Shown one piece after another: positions 21,152 through 30,316 of a stretch of DNA of 64,000 bases (its first letter is position 1; each line of letters begins with the position of its first letter). The translations under genes were made by a program, and so were the position numbers. The stretch covers positions 1-64,000 of the forward strand of contig NZ_VZRB01000002.1 of assembly GCF_008806595.1 (NCBI RefSeq), given 5' to 3'. This DNA comes from Streptomyces luteolifulvus (GTDB taxonomy: Bacteria > Actinomycetota > Actinomycetes > Streptomycetales > Streptomycetaceae). The notes under the pieces were generated by a model. It made no database searches and had not been told where the DNA came from. It saw only the letters and a list, made by a program, of their open reading frames with translations.

Positions 21152-21532
21152 ATGATCACCGTACTTGTGGCGGCGTTCCTGATCGTGCACGGGCTGCTGC
21201 ACCCCGGCGTCTGGACGGCACCGCAGCAGCCCGGCAACCCGGCCGCGTTCGACCCGGGACACTCCTGGGCGCTGGCCGCGGCCCATGTCGCCCCCGCGCC
21301 GGCCAGGGCCTGGGCGCTGGCGCTCGCCTGGTACACGGCTCTCGTCTACGGCGTCGCCGGCGCCGGAGTGCTGGCGGGCAGCGGCTGGTGGCCCACCGCG
21401 GCGCTGGTGGCCGCGGCCTGCGGGCTCCTCCTCAAGGGGGTCTGGTTCGACCCGTGGCTCAGCGTGGGCGTGCTGCTGGACGTGGGCGTGATCGTCGCCG
21501 TGGCCTGCACCTGGCCGGGCTCAGTGTTCTGA
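21152..21532 (+). CDS. Small four-helix membrane protein, unknown
   Basis: 126 aa with about four hydrophobic helices, starting MITVLVAAFLIVHGLLHPGVW. The gene begins 3 nt after the CBS-BON stop, so translation is probably coupled. The HGLLHPG pattern in the first helix and PGNPAAFDPGHSW after it recur in small actinomycete membrane proteins of unknown role. It ends 26 bp before the convergent narI. Confidence 0.7.
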   Translation: MITVLVAAFLIVHGLLHPGVWTAPQQPGNPAAFDPGHSWALAAAHVAPAPARAWALALAWYTALVYGVAGAGVLAGSGWWPTAALVAAACGLLLKGVWFDPWLSVGVLLDVGVIVAVACTWPGSVF

Positions 21533-21558
21533 GCGCGCCGCGAGCTGAGCCCGCCGCG

Positions 21559-22317
21559 TCACACGCCGGTGCGTTCCCAGCCGCGGCGCGGTGGCCGTGC
21601 GCCGAGACGGGTGTCGCGGCTGCGGTAGACGATGTACGGGCGGGTCAGATAACCCAGCGGCGCGGTGAGCATGTGGACGAGGCGGGTGAAGGGCCAGAAC
21701 GCGAACAGCAGCAGGGCGCTGATCGCGTGGAGCTGGAACAGCACCGGGGACTCGCTCATGAGGTCGGGGTCGGGCTGGAAGTAGAAGATGGAGCGGAACC
21801 AGGGGGAGATGGTCTCGCGGTAGTTGTAGCCGCCGCCGACGATGTTCGCGGCGACGGTGGCGGCCAGGCCGAGGCCGATGGTCACCGTCAGGGAGACGTA
21901 CATGGCCTTGTCGTTGCGGGTGGTGGCCGAGAAGACCGGGCCGACGGTGCGGCGCCGGTAGATGAGGATGGCCAGCCCGCCGACGGTGGCGATGCCCGCG
22001 ATCGTGCCGAGGACGACGGCGGACACATGGTAGGCGTCCTCGCTGATCCCGGCCGCCTCGGTCCAGCTCTCCGGGATGAGCAGGCCGCCGATGTGGCCGA
22101 GGAGCACCACGAGGATGCCGAAGTGGAACAGCGGGCTGCCGATACGCAGCAGCCGCCGTTCGTACAGCTGGGAGGAGCGGGTGGTCCAGCCGAACTTGTC
22201 GTAGCGGTAGCGCCAGACATGGCCGAGGACGAAGACCGCGAGCACGACGTACGGCAGGACGACCCACAGCAGGATGGCTCCGGTGCCGGTCTCGTCGGCG
22301 GCCAGCAGGGTTGTCAT
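21559..22317 (-). CDS. narI: Respiratory nitrate reductase gamma subunit (cytochrome b)
   Basis: 252 aa with five membrane helices. Typical NarI features: WRYRYDKFGWTTRSSQLYE after helix 1, FHFGILVVLLGHIGGLLIP, and conserved His residues in helices 2 and 5 for two b haems (HAISALLLFAFWPFTRLVH). NarI takes electrons from menaquinol and passes them to NarH. Its ATG overlaps the narJ stop (ATGA). Confidence 0.93.
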   Translation of the reverse strand: MTTLLAADETGTGAILLWVVLPYVVLAVFVLGHVWRYRYDKFGWTTRSSQLYERRLLRIGSPLFHFGILVVLLGHIGGLLIPESWTEAAGISEDAYHVSAVVLGTIAGIATVGGLAILIYRRRTVGPVFSATTRNDKAMYVSLTVTIGLGLAATVAANIVGGGYNYRETISPWFRSIFYFQPDPDLMSESPVLFQLHAISALLLFAFWPFTRLVHMLTAPLGYLTRPYIVYRSRDTRLGARPPRRGWERTGV

Positions 22318-22961
22318 CGGGGGCCTCCGGGCGACGGTTCGGGCATGAAGGAGGAGGGGGTGAAGGGGGCGAGGCCGACCTGTTCCTCGGGCGGTCCCTC
22401 GGCGGCGAGGCGCATCACGGCCTCGCGCTCGTCGCCGGCCAGGGCGGGCAGGGTGGCGGAGACGGACTCCAGGACCGCGGCCCAGGGCGAGTCGGTGTCG
22501 CTGAGGGCCAGCCGCAGCAGTTCCAGGCCCGCGCGGTGTTCGGTGAGCAGGCGCGCACCGGCGGCCGGGTCGGTGGCGGCGAACTCGAGGACGACGGCGA
22601 GGTGGTCGGGCAGTTCGTCGTCGCCGAGGCGCCAGCCGGCCCTGGCGTAGGTCTGCTTGAGCCGCAGCAGGGCGACGCCCCGTTTCCTGGTGTCGCCGTG
22701 CGCGTAGTACGTCAGGTAGGGGCAGCAGCGTTTGCGGTGGTCGAAGGTGGCGACGTAGTCGGCGGCCAGCTCCGGCAGCGGGGTGCGGCCGGCGTGTTCG
22801 GCGAAGCGCTGCAGGGGGCGGGCGACCGCCTTCGGCTGGCCGGCGGCGACCCGCAGGGCGAGGGCGAGATGCTCCGGGAGCCGTTCGTCGGGGTAGGCCA
22901 GCAGCAGGGACTGGGTCTGCCAGGCCAGGGCGTCACGGGCGTGGCCGGTGCTCCGCCTCAT
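22314..22961 (-). CDS. narJ: Nitrate reductase molybdenum cofactor assembly chaperone
   Basis: 215 aa TorD/NarJ-type all-helical chaperone (LAWQTQSLLLAYPDERL; YVATFDHRKRCCPYLTYYAHGDTRKRG). NarJ holds apo-NarGH until cofactor is inserted. The start ATG overlaps the narH stop (ATGA), and its own stop overlaps narI. The C-terminus extends with PPEEQVGLAPFTPSSFM before the stop. Confidence 0.93.
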   Translation of the reverse strand: MRRSTGHARDALAWQTQSLLLAYPDERLPEHLALALRVAAGQPKAVARPLQRFAEHAGRTPLPELAADYVATFDHRKRCCPYLTYYAHGDTRKRGVALLRLKQTYARAGWRLGDDELPDHLAVVLEFAATDPAAGARLLTEHRAGLELLRLALSDTDSPWAAVLESVSATLPALAGDEREAVMRLAAEGPPEEQVGLAPFTPSSFMPEPSPGGPR

Positions 22962-24655
22962 GATCCGGCGCCCTTCTCCTCGTCCTCCCCCGGTGGGAAG
23001 AGGCCGGGCGGCCGCCCCTTGCCGTCCCAGTTGAGGAGGTTGACGCGGGTGGCCTTGTCGGTGGGGGTGGCGGGTGTGTCGGAGGTCTGCCGGTCCCGCA
23101 GGGCGCGGTAGTTCTCCACGGCGATCGGCGCGGCGCCGCCCGAAGTCTCGCCGAACGGGCCGGAGCCGCCCATGCCGGGGCCGCCCTCGTAGTCCAGGGC
23201 GCACTCGGTGGCCAGTTCCTCCAGCTCGTGGGCCTGTTCGGCGTGCGCGGGCGGGATCACGTACCGCTCGTCGTACTTGGCCAGCGCCAGCAGCCGGTAC
23301 ATGTCGTAGAGCTGCTCGCCGGTCATGCCGACGGTCCGGGGGATGGTGTCGTTCGGCTCGCGGCCGAGGTTGATGTCGCGCATGTACGCGCGCATGGCGG
23401 CCAGCCGGTGCAGTACCGCGTCGACGGGGACCGGGTCCCCGGCGGTGAAGAGCTGGGCGAGATAGTCGACGGGGATGCGCAGGGCGTCGACGGCGGCGAA
23501 GAGGTTGCGGTGGTCCTCGGCGTCCTGACCGGTGTCGCGTACGGCGTCGACCACCGGGGACAGCGGGGGGATGTACCAGACCATGGGCAGGGTGCGGTAC
23601 TCCGGGTGCAGCGGCAGGGCGACCTTGTAGGTGTTGATCAGGGCGTGGATCGGGGAGCGCTGGGCGGCCTCGATCCAGTCCCTGGGGATGTCCGCCCGCT
23701 CCGCCGCGGCGACGACCTCCGGATCGTACGGGTCGAGGAACACCTTCCGCTGGGCCTCGTACAGGCCGGTCTCGTCCGGGGTGGAGGCGGCTTCGAGGAC
23801 GCGGTCGGCGTCGTAGAGCACGAGGCCGATGTAGCGCAGCCGGCCGACGCAGGTCTCCGAGCAGACGGTGGGCAGGCCGACCTCGACGCGGGGGAAGCAG
23901 AAGGTGCACTTCTCCGCCTTGCCGGTGCGGTGGTTGAAGTAGACCTTCTTGTACGGGCATCCGGTCACGCACATCCGCCAGCCGCGGCAGCGGTCCTGGT
24001 CGACGAGGACGATGCCGTCCTCGGCGCGCTTGTAGATCGCGCCCGACGGGCAGGAGGCCGCGCAGGACGGGTTGAGGCAGTGCTCGCAGATCCGCGGCAG
24101 ATAGAACATGAAGGTCTGCTCGAACTCGAGCTTGATCTTCTCGGAGACCTGATTGAGGAGGACGTCCTTGTCCCCGTGGTCGGAGGAGCCGCCGAGGCTG
24201 TCGTCCCAGTTCGCCGACCAGGCGATCTTCATGTCCTTGCCGCTGATCAGGGACTTGGGGCGGGCGACGGGGGTGTGCTCCTGGAGCGGGGCGTTGGTCA
24301 GGGTCTCGTAGTCGTACGTCCAGGGCTCGTAGTAGTCGTCGATGGACGGCAGTACGGGGTTGGAGAAGATCGTGATCAGCTTCTTGAACCGCCCGCCGGC
24401 CTTGAGCGCGAGGCGTCCGCGCTTGTTGAGTTCCCAGCCGCCCCGCCAGGTGTCCTGGTCCTCGTAGCGGCGGGGGTAGCCCTGGCCGGGCCGGGTCTCG
24501 ACGTTGTTGAACCACACGTACTCGACGCCGGTGCGGTTGGTCCACGCCTGTTTGCAGGTGACCGAGCAGGTGTGGCAGCCGATGCACTTGTCGAGGTTCA
24601 TCACCATCGCCATCTGGGCCATCACGCGTCCGATGGCCGCTTCACCGCGGGGCAT
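22958..24655 (-). CDS. narH: Respiratory nitrate reductase beta subunit (Fe-S)
   Basis: 565 aa. Four cysteine clusters are visible: Cys24-27-30-34 (CIGCHTCSVTC); CEHCLNPSCAASCPSG; CRGWRMCVTGCPYKK, where Trp replaces one Cys as in the [3Fe-4S] site of E. coli NarH; and CTFC. It relays electrons from NarI haems to NarG. The start overlaps the narG stop (TGATG) and follows AGGAGGTGA. The central region KMKIAWSANWDDSLGG-type is normal for the family. Confidence 0.95.
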   Translation of the reverse strand: MPRGEAAIGRVMAQMAMVMNLDKCIGCHTCSVTCKQAWTNRTGVEYVWFNNVETRPGQGYPRRYEDQDTWRGGWELNKRGRLALKAGGRFKKLITIFSNPVLPSIDDYYEPWTYDYETLTNAPLQEHTPVARPKSLISGKDMKIAWSANWDDSLGGSSDHGDKDVLLNQVSEKIKLEFEQTFMFYLPRICEHCLNPSCAASCPSGAIYKRAEDGIVLVDQDRCRGWRMCVTGCPYKKVYFNHRTGKAEKCTFCFPRVEVGLPTVCSETCVGRLRYIGLVLYDADRVLEAASTPDETGLYEAQRKVFLDPYDPEVVAAAERADIPRDWIEAAQRSPIHALINTYKVALPLHPEYRTLPMVWYIPPLSPVVDAVRDTGQDAEDHRNLFAAVDALRIPVDYLAQLFTAGDPVPVDAVLHRLAAMRAYMRDINLGREPNDTIPRTVGMTGEQLYDMYRLLALAKYDERYVIPPAHAEQAHELEELATECALDYEGGPGMGGSGPFGETSGGAAPIAVENYRALRDRQTSDTPATPTDKATRVNLLNWDGKGRPPGLFPPGEDEEKGAGS

Positions 24656-27600
24656 CAGTACGTCACCTCCTGGTTGCTGCGGCGGCGGATCACCGTCACC
24701 TCGTCGCGCTGGTTGCCGGTCGGGCCCAGGTAGTTGAAGGCGAACGACAGCTGGGCGTAGCCGCCGATGAGGTGGCTGGGTTTGATCAGCAGACGGGTCA
24801 GGGAGTTGTGGATGCCGCCGCGCCGGCCCGAGGTCTCGGTGCGGGGCACGTCGATCAGCCGGTCCTGGGCGTGGTGCATGTAGACGGTGCCCTCCGGCAT
24901 GCGGTGCGAGACGATCGCGCGGGCGGCGACCACGCCGTTGCGGTTGACCGCCTCGACCCAGTCGTTGTCGTGGACGCCGATCTTCGCCGCGTCCTGGGTG
25001 CTCATCCAGATCGTCGGGCCGCCCCGGGACAGCGACAGCATGAACAGGTTGTCCTGGTACTCGGAGTGGATGGACCACTTGTTGTGCGGGGTCAAGTACC
25101 GGACCGTCACGCCGAGTTCGCCGGTCTCTCCGATCCGGGGCTCGTCGAACAGGGCGGTCATGTTCAACGGGGGCCGGTAGACGGGCAGTTGTTCGCCGAG
25201 GGCGGTCATCCAGTCGTGGTCGAGGTAGAAGTGCTGGCGGCCGGTGAGCGTGTGCCAGGGCTTGAGGCGCTCGACGTTGACGGTGAACGGGGAGTAGCGG
25301 CGTCCGCCGGTCTCCGAGCCGGACCACTCCGGGGAGGTGATGACGGGGACCGGCGCGGCCTGGGTGTCGGCGAAGGTGATCTGTTTGCCCTCGTGCTCGG
25401 CCGCGAGGTCCGCGAGGCGGGTGCCGGTGCGGGCTTCGAGGGTGTGGAAGCCCTGCGTGGCGAGGTGTCCGTTGGTGGTGCCGGACAGGGCGAGGATCGC
25501 CTCGCAGGCGTGCACGTCCCGGGCGAGCAACGGCCGCCCTTCGGCCGCTCCGCCGCGCACGGTGCCGTTCTTGTGCCGCAGGTATTCCAGCTCGCGGTCG
25601 ACCTTGAAGGTGATGCCCTTGGTGGTCGCGCCCAGGGTGTCCAGCAGCGGGCCGAGGGCGGCCATCTTGTCGGCGACGGCGCCGTAGTCGCGCTCCACCG
25701 TCACCAGTTTCGGCATGGTGCGACCGGGGACCGGCTCGCACTCCCCCGCCTTCCAGTCGCGCACCGTGCCGTGCGGGTTGGCCAGTTCGTCGGGGGTGTC
25801 GTGGAGCAGCGGGGCGGCGACGACGTCCGTGCGGACGCCCAGGCGGCCGGCGGCCTGGCGGCTGAACTCCTTGGCGAGCGTGTGGAAGGCGTCCCAGTCG
25901 GTGCGGGTCTGCCAGGGCGGGGCGATCGCCGGGTTGAAGGCGTGCACGAAGGGGTGCATGTCCGTGCTGGACAGGTCGTGTTTCTCGTACCAGGTGGCGG
26001 CGGGCAGCACGACGTCGGAGTAGACGGTCGTGCTGGTCATCCGGAAGTCCAGGGTCAGCAGCAGGTCGAGCTTGCCGGCCGGGGCCTCCTCGCGCCACGC
26101 CACGTCCCGCGGCCTGGCCTCGGGCGGTGCCTCCTCGGCGCGGACGGAGGAGTCGGTGCCGAGCAGGTGCTTGAGGAAGTACTCGTTGCCCTTCGCCGAC
26201 GAGCCCAGCAGATTGGCCCGCCACACGGTCAGCACGCGCGGGAAGTTCTCGGGGGCGTCCGGGTCCTCGCCGGCGAACCGCAGCCGCCCCGCCTTGAGTT
26301 CGTCCACGATGTGCTCGGCGGCCGGGCGGCCCGCGGCGTCGGCCTCGTCGGCGAGGTCGAGCGGGTTGCGGTCGAAGGTCGGGTAGGAGGGCATCCAGCC
26401 CATCCGCGCCGAGGCGGCGATGACGTCCGCGGTGCTCTTCCCGGCGAACGGTCCGCCCGCTCCGGCCGCCGCGAGGGTGTCGGCCGAGAAGGGGTCGTAG
26501 CGGAACTGGTCGCTGTGCAGGTACCAGTACGCGGTCTGGATCATCAGCCGGGGCGGCCGGTTCCAGTCGGCGGCGGTCGCGATCGCCGAGTAGCCCGTGA
26601 TCGGGCGGACCTTCTCCTGGCCTACGTAGTGCCCCCAGCCGCCGCCGTTGACGCCCTGGCAGCCGGTGAGCGTGGTCAGGGTGAGGAAGGCCCGGTAGAT
26701 GGTGTCGGAGTGGAACCAGTGGTTGGTGCCCGCCCCCATGAGAATCATCGAACGCCCGCGGGACTCCTCGGCGTTGGCCGCGAACTCCCGGGCGATCCGG
26801 GCCGCCCGGTCGGCGTCCACCCCGGTGATCGCCGCCTGCCAGGCGGGCGTGTACGGCTCGTCCGCGTCCTCGTACGACGCGGGCCACCGGCCGGGCAGGC
26901 CGTCCCGGCCCACTCCGTACTGGGCGAGCAGCAGGTCGTACACCGTGGTCACCAGGCGCCCGGCGACCCGGCGCACGGGGACGCCGCGGCTGAGCCGGTC
27001 CGCGGTGCCGTCGGGGGCGTCGAAGCGGGGCAGCCCCACGGCGACCGGCGCCTCGTCGCCGCCCTCGGCGGACAGCAACGGGTCGGTGTCGCCGAGGTCG
27101 AGGTTCCACTTCCCGGCGCCGGACGCGCCGTAGCGGTCGCCGAGCGTGCCGTTCGGCACGACCGGCCGCCCGGTGGCCGAATCCAGCAGGACCGTACGGA
27201 ACTGAGCGTGCTCGGCCGACGCCTGCTCGCCACCGAGGTCTGCGGCGGTCAGGAACTTGCCGGGTGCGTACGTGCCGGGCTCGCGCTCCTCCAGGGTGAC
27301 CAGGAAGGGCAGGTCGGTGTAGCGCTTGACGTAGTCGGTGAAGTACGGCCTGGGCCGGTCGACGAAGAACTCCTTGAGGATCACGTGCCCCATCGCCATG
27401 GCGAGGGCGCCGTCGGTGCCTGGCTGGGCCGCGAGCCACTCGTCGGCGAACTTCACGTTGTCCGCGTAGTCCGGGGAGACCGCCACGACCTTCTGGCCCC
27501 GGTAGCGGGCCTCGGCCATCCAGTGCGCGTCCGGGGTGCGGGTCACCGGCAGATTGGAGCCCCACATGATCAGATAGCCGGCGTCCCACCAGTCGCCCGA

Positions 27601-28371
27601 CTCGGGTACGTCGGTCTGGTCGCCGAACACCTGGGGGGAGGCCACCGGCAGGTCGGCGTACCAGTCGTAGAACGAGAGCATCACCCCGCCGAGCAGGGAG
27701 TAGAAGCGGGCGCCCGCCGCGTGCGAGACCATCGACATCGCGGGGATCGGCGAGAACCCGGCCAGCCGGTCCGGCCCGTACTTCTCGATGGTGTGCACAT
27801 GCGCGGCGGCGACCAGCTCCACGGCCTCGTCCCAGCTCGCCCGCACCAGGCCGCCCTTGCCGCGCGAGGCCTTGTAGCGGCGGGCGCGCTCCGGGTCGGA
27901 GACGATGTCCGCCCAGGCCGCCACCGGGTCGCCCAGGCGGGCCTTCGCCTCCCGGTACATCTGCAGCAGCACACCGCGCACGTACGGGTAGCGGACCCGG
28001 GTCGGCGAGTAGGTGTACCAGGAGAACGCCGCCCCTCGCGGGCAGCCGCGCGGTTCGTACTCGGGACGGTCCGGGCCGACCGAGGGATAGTCGGTCTGCT
28101 GGGACTCCCAGGTGATGATGCCGTCCTTGACGTACACCTTCCACGAGCACGAGCCGGTGCAGTTCACCCCGTGGGTGGAGCGCACCACCTTGTCGTGCGA
28201 CCAGCGGTCCCGGTAGAACTCGTCCGCCTGGCGTCCGCCGGTCCTGTGCAGGGTGCGAAGGTCCTCGGAGACCTCCGCCCGGGTGAAGAACCGGCGGCTG
28301 CGCACCAGCGCCTGCGCGAGTTCGCCGTCCATACCTGTCCCGGCCCGTTCCGGGCTGGTCTCCGTGCTCAC
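24655..28371 (-). CDS. narG: Respiratory nitrate reductase alpha subunit (Mo-bisMGD)
   Basis: 1238 aa, normal size. The N-terminus has the His/Cys FS0 site (STHGVNCTGSCSWKVYVKDG) and RGCPRGAAFSWYTYSPTRVRYPYVRG. The active-site region MWGSNLPVTRTPDAHWM lies near residue 280. It reduces nitrate to nitrite in the cytoplasm. GTG 28371 was chosen for GGAG with about 8-nt spacing and an N-terminus of normal length; the open frame runs on to 28923 only as low-complexity sequence antisense to the narK end. The 169-bp gap to narK contains the palindrome TTCGGCCGAA (28420-28429) but no clear DevR-type box, so the operon may rely on the narK promoter. Confidence 0.95.
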   Translation of the reverse strand: MSTETSPERAGTGMDGELAQALVRSRRFFTRAEVSEDLRTLHRTGGRQADEFYRDRWSHDKVVRSTHGVNCTGSCSWKVYVKDGIITWESQQTDYPSVGPDRPEYEPRGCPRGAAFSWYTYSPTRVRYPYVRGVLLQMYREAKARLGDPVAAWADIVSDPERARRYKASRGKGGLVRASWDEAVELVAAAHVHTIEKYGPDRLAGFSPIPAMSMVSHAAGARFYSLLGGVMLSFYDWYADLPVASPQVFGDQTDVPESGDWWDAGYLIMWGSNLPVTRTPDAHWMAEARYRGQKVVAVSPDYADNVKFADEWLAAQPGTDGALAMAMGHVILKEFFVDRPRPYFTDYVKRYTDLPFLVTLEEREPGTYAPGKFLTAADLGGEQASAEHAQFRTVLLDSATGRPVVPNGTLGDRYGASGAGKWNLDLGDTDPLLSAEGGDEAPVAVGLPRFDAPDGTADRLSRGVPVRRVAGRLVTTVYDLLLAQYGVGRDGLPGRWPASYEDADEPYTPAWQAAITGVDADRAARIAREFAANAEESRGRSMILMGAGTNHWFHSDTIYRAFLTLTTLTGCQGVNGGGWGHYVGQEKVRPITGYSAIATAADWNRPPRLMIQTAYWYLHSDQFRYDPFSADTLAAAGAGGPFAGKSTADVIAASARMGWMPSYPTFDRNPLDLADEADAAGRPAAEHIVDELKAGRLRFAGEDPDAPENFPRVLTVWRANLLGSSAKGNEYFLKHLLGTDSSVRAEEAPPEARPRDVAWREEAPAGKLDLLLTLDFRMTSTTVYSDVVLPAATWYEKHDLSSTDMHPFVHAFNPAIAPPWQTRTDWDAFHTLAKEFSRQAAGRLGVRTDVVAAPLLHDTPDELANPHGTVRDWKAGECEPVPGRTMPKLVTVERDYGAVADKMAALGPLLDTLGATTKGITFKVDRELEYLRHKNGTVRGGAAEGRPLLARDVHACEAILALSGTTNGHLATQGFHTLEARTGTRLADLAAEHEGKQITFADTQAAPVPVITSPEWSGSETGGRRYSPFTVNVERLKPWHTLTGRQHFYLDHDWMTALGEQLPVYRPPLNMTALFDEPRIGETGELGVTVRYLTPHNKWSIHSEYQDNLFMLSLSRGGPTIWMSTQDAAKIGVHDNDWVEAVNRNGVVAARAIVSHRMPEGTVYMHHAQDRLIDVPRTETSGRRGGIHNSLTRLLIKPSHLIGGYAQLSFAFNYLGPTGNQRDEVTVIRRRSNQEVTY

Positions 28372-28540
28372 CGTTCCACTCCGCCCCCGGGCGTGCGGGC
28401 CCGTCGAGTCGTGATCGGTTTCGGCCGAATTCGACTCTACGACCGGTGTCCTGAGGATCGTCAACAGCAACACCACAATCGGCGGGCTCCCGCGAGGCGC
28501 GGCAGGCGCCGCGCCGGAGCCTGTGGCGGGGCGTGCCGGG

Positions 28541-29770
28541 TCAGGATGTCGTCCGGCGGGCGAGCGCGTGCCGTACGCCCGTGCAGGTGAAGACCAGCGC
28601 CGCCGCGGCGACCACGGCAAGCAGCACCAGGCCGAGCGCGTAGGAGCCGTACGCGCCGTACAGCGAGCCCATGACCAGCGGCGGGACGAAGCCGCCGAGT
28701 CCGCCCGCGGCGCCGACGACACCGGTGACCGAGCCGACCTTGTTCGCCGGGGCCAGCAGGGCCACCAGGGCGAAGGTCGCGCCGCTGCCCGCGCCGAGCG
28801 CGGCGGCCATCGCGAGGAACGCGATCGTGCCCACGGGTGCCAGGGACGGGGTCGGCGACTGCACCAGCGCTCCGGCCACGACCACCGCCAGAGCACCGGC
28901 CAGCACCCGTACCGGGCCCACACGGTCCGACAGCCAGCCGCCCACCGGGCGCATCGCGACCGCGAGCAGCACGAACCCGGCCATCCGGTTGGCGGCGTCG
29001 GCCTGGGTGAGGCCGTAGGCGGTCCTGAGGTAGGTCGGCAGGTAGACGGAGAAGGCGACGTAGCCGCCGAAGGCCACCGCGTAGAGCGCGGACGCCTGCC
29101 AGGTGACGCCCAGGCGCAGGGTCGCGGCCAGGCGGCGGGTCAGCGGCTCGGTGGGCACCGTACGGCCGGGCGCGTCACGCAGCACCAAGGCGGCCACGAC
29201 GGCGTAGACCGCGAGCACCGCCGCGGTGATCACGAAGGGGGTGGACATGCTGCCCGCGTCGACCAGCTTCACGGTGGTCAGGGCGCTGATCGCGGTGCCG
29301 CCCATGCCCATGCCGAAGACACCGATCGCCAGACCCCGCCGCTCGGGCGGGAACCAGGCGCTGACGAACGGCACGCCGACGGCGAACGCGGTACCGCCGA
29401 TTCCGAGGAAGAACCCGCCGACCAGCAGCGCGGCGAGCGAGTCGTGCCCGGCGAGACCCAGGTAGAGCACCGGCACGATGGTGGCCGCCGACACGATCGG
29501 GAACATCACCCGTCCGCCGAAGCGGTCGGTCAGCGCGCCTACCGGGATCCGGCCCAGGGAGCCGACCACGACGGGCACCGCCACGAGCAGCGACTGCTCG
29601 AAAGAGGTCAGATCGAGGTTTTCCTTGAACCGCGGGCCGAGCGGGCTCAGCAGCGCCCACGCCCAGAAGTTCACGGCGAAACCGACGGTGGCCAGCGCCA
29701 GCATCAGCCAGGCCCGGCCGGGCACGGGAGCACCCGGTGCGGGACTCTCGCTCTTCGACGGCTGGACCAT
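28541..29770 (-). CDS. narK: Nitrate/nitrite transporter, NarK family (MFS)
   Basis: 409 aa, 12 helices. The nitrate signature segments are present: GGFFLGIGGTAFAVGVPFVSAWFPP and IGVFGMGMGGTAIS in helix 5; AAGGLGGFVPP in helix 11. It imports nitrate and/or exports nitrite. The ATG follows GAAGGGA. It precedes narGHJI in the same direction, and a perfect DevR-type box lies about 75 bp upstream. Confidence 0.93.
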   Translation of the reverse strand: MVQPSKSESPAPGAPVPGRAWLMLALATVGFAVNFWAWALLSPLGPRFKENLDLTSFEQSLLVAVPVVVGSLGRIPVGALTDRFGGRVMFPIVSAATIVPVLYLGLAGHDSLAALLVGGFFLGIGGTAFAVGVPFVSAWFPPERRGLAIGVFGMGMGGTAISALTTVKLVDAGSMSTPFVITAAVLAVYAVVAALVLRDAPGRTVPTEPLTRRLAATLRLGVTWQASALYAVAFGGYVAFSVYLPTYLRTAYGLTQADAANRMAGFVLLAVAMRPVGGWLSDRVGPVRVLAGALAVVVAGALVQSPTPSLAPVGTIAFLAMAAALGAGSGATFALVALLAPANKVGSVTGVVGAAGGLGGFVPPLVMGSLYGAYGSYALGLVLLAVVAAAALVFTCTGVRHALARRTTS

Positions 29771-29843
29771 GCTGCCCGTTCCCTTCCCTCTCACCCGTCC
29801 CAGTGTCTCTGTGTGCCACTGACCGCGCCTGGGCACACCGAAC

Positions 29844-29859
29844 AGGGCCGACCGGCCCT
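29844..29859. promoter_or_regulatory. Perfect DevR/OsdR-like box, narK divergent promoter
   Basis: AGGGCCGACCGGCCCT: 7-bp arms with a 2-bp centre. It lies 75 bp from narK (leftward) and 35 bp from the split-barrel gene at 29894 (rightward). Confidence 0.75.
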
Positions 29860-29893
29860 ATGCCCTTCCTCCGTCCTGGGTGACGATGGACCG

Positions 29894-30316
29894 ATGTCCC
29901 AGAACAACGCCTTTCGCGCACTCGACCGTCAGGAGTGCCTGCGCCTGCTGGCCAAGGTGCCGGTCGGCCGTGTCGTGTACACGCGGCAGGCGCTGCCCGC
30001 GGTGCTCCCGGTCAACTTCTCCCTCGACATGGACGCGTCCGTCCTGCTGCGCACCTCGGCCGGCTCGGACCTCGTGCGCGCCGTCGACGGTGTCGTGGTC
30101 GCCTTCGAGGCCGACGAGATCCATGCGGCCACCGAGTCCGGCTGGAGCGTCGTCGTCACCGGACGGGCCCAGGTGATCACCGATCCCGTCGAGCACGAGC
30201 GCCTGTCACGGACCGGTCCGCGGTCCTGGATGCCCGTGCGGGACGCGGTCTTCATCCGGATCGAGGCCGAGATGGTCACCGGACGCGAGATCACGGGCAC
30301 CCCCGGCCAGGGGTGA
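29894..30316 (+). CDS. Pyridoxamine 5'-phosphate oxidase-like flavin/F420 split-barrel protein
   Basis: 140 aa. Features of the PNPOx-like split barrel: LAKVPVGRVVYTRQALPAVLPVNFSLD, then GSDLVRAVDGVVVAFEADEI, SGWSVVVTGRAQVITDP, and a C-terminal VFIRIEAEMVTGREI. Relatives bind FMN or F420, and homologues occur in the M. tuberculosis DosR regulon (Rv3131/Rv2004 neighbourhoods and Rv2074-like proteins). Its start lies very near the box, and the 3' end overlaps the convergent nitroreductase by 26 nt. Confidence 0.82.
   Translation: MSQNNAFRALDRQECLRLLAKVPVGRVVYTRQALPAVLPVNFSLDMDASVLLRTSAGSDLVRAVDGVVVAFEADEIHAATESGWSVVVTGRAQVITDPVEHERLSRTGPRSWMPVRDAVFIRIEAEMVTGREITGTPGQG

Noticed and set aside
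22958..28150. 1730-codon open frame on the minus strand taken as one protein
   Set aside because: Only its last 565 codons are real (narH). The earlier part is an out-of-frame Arg/Pro-rich reading of narG.
24772..28590. 1272-codon open frame on the plus strand
   Set aside because: Antisense shadow of narG with low-complexity Gly/Val/His sequence.
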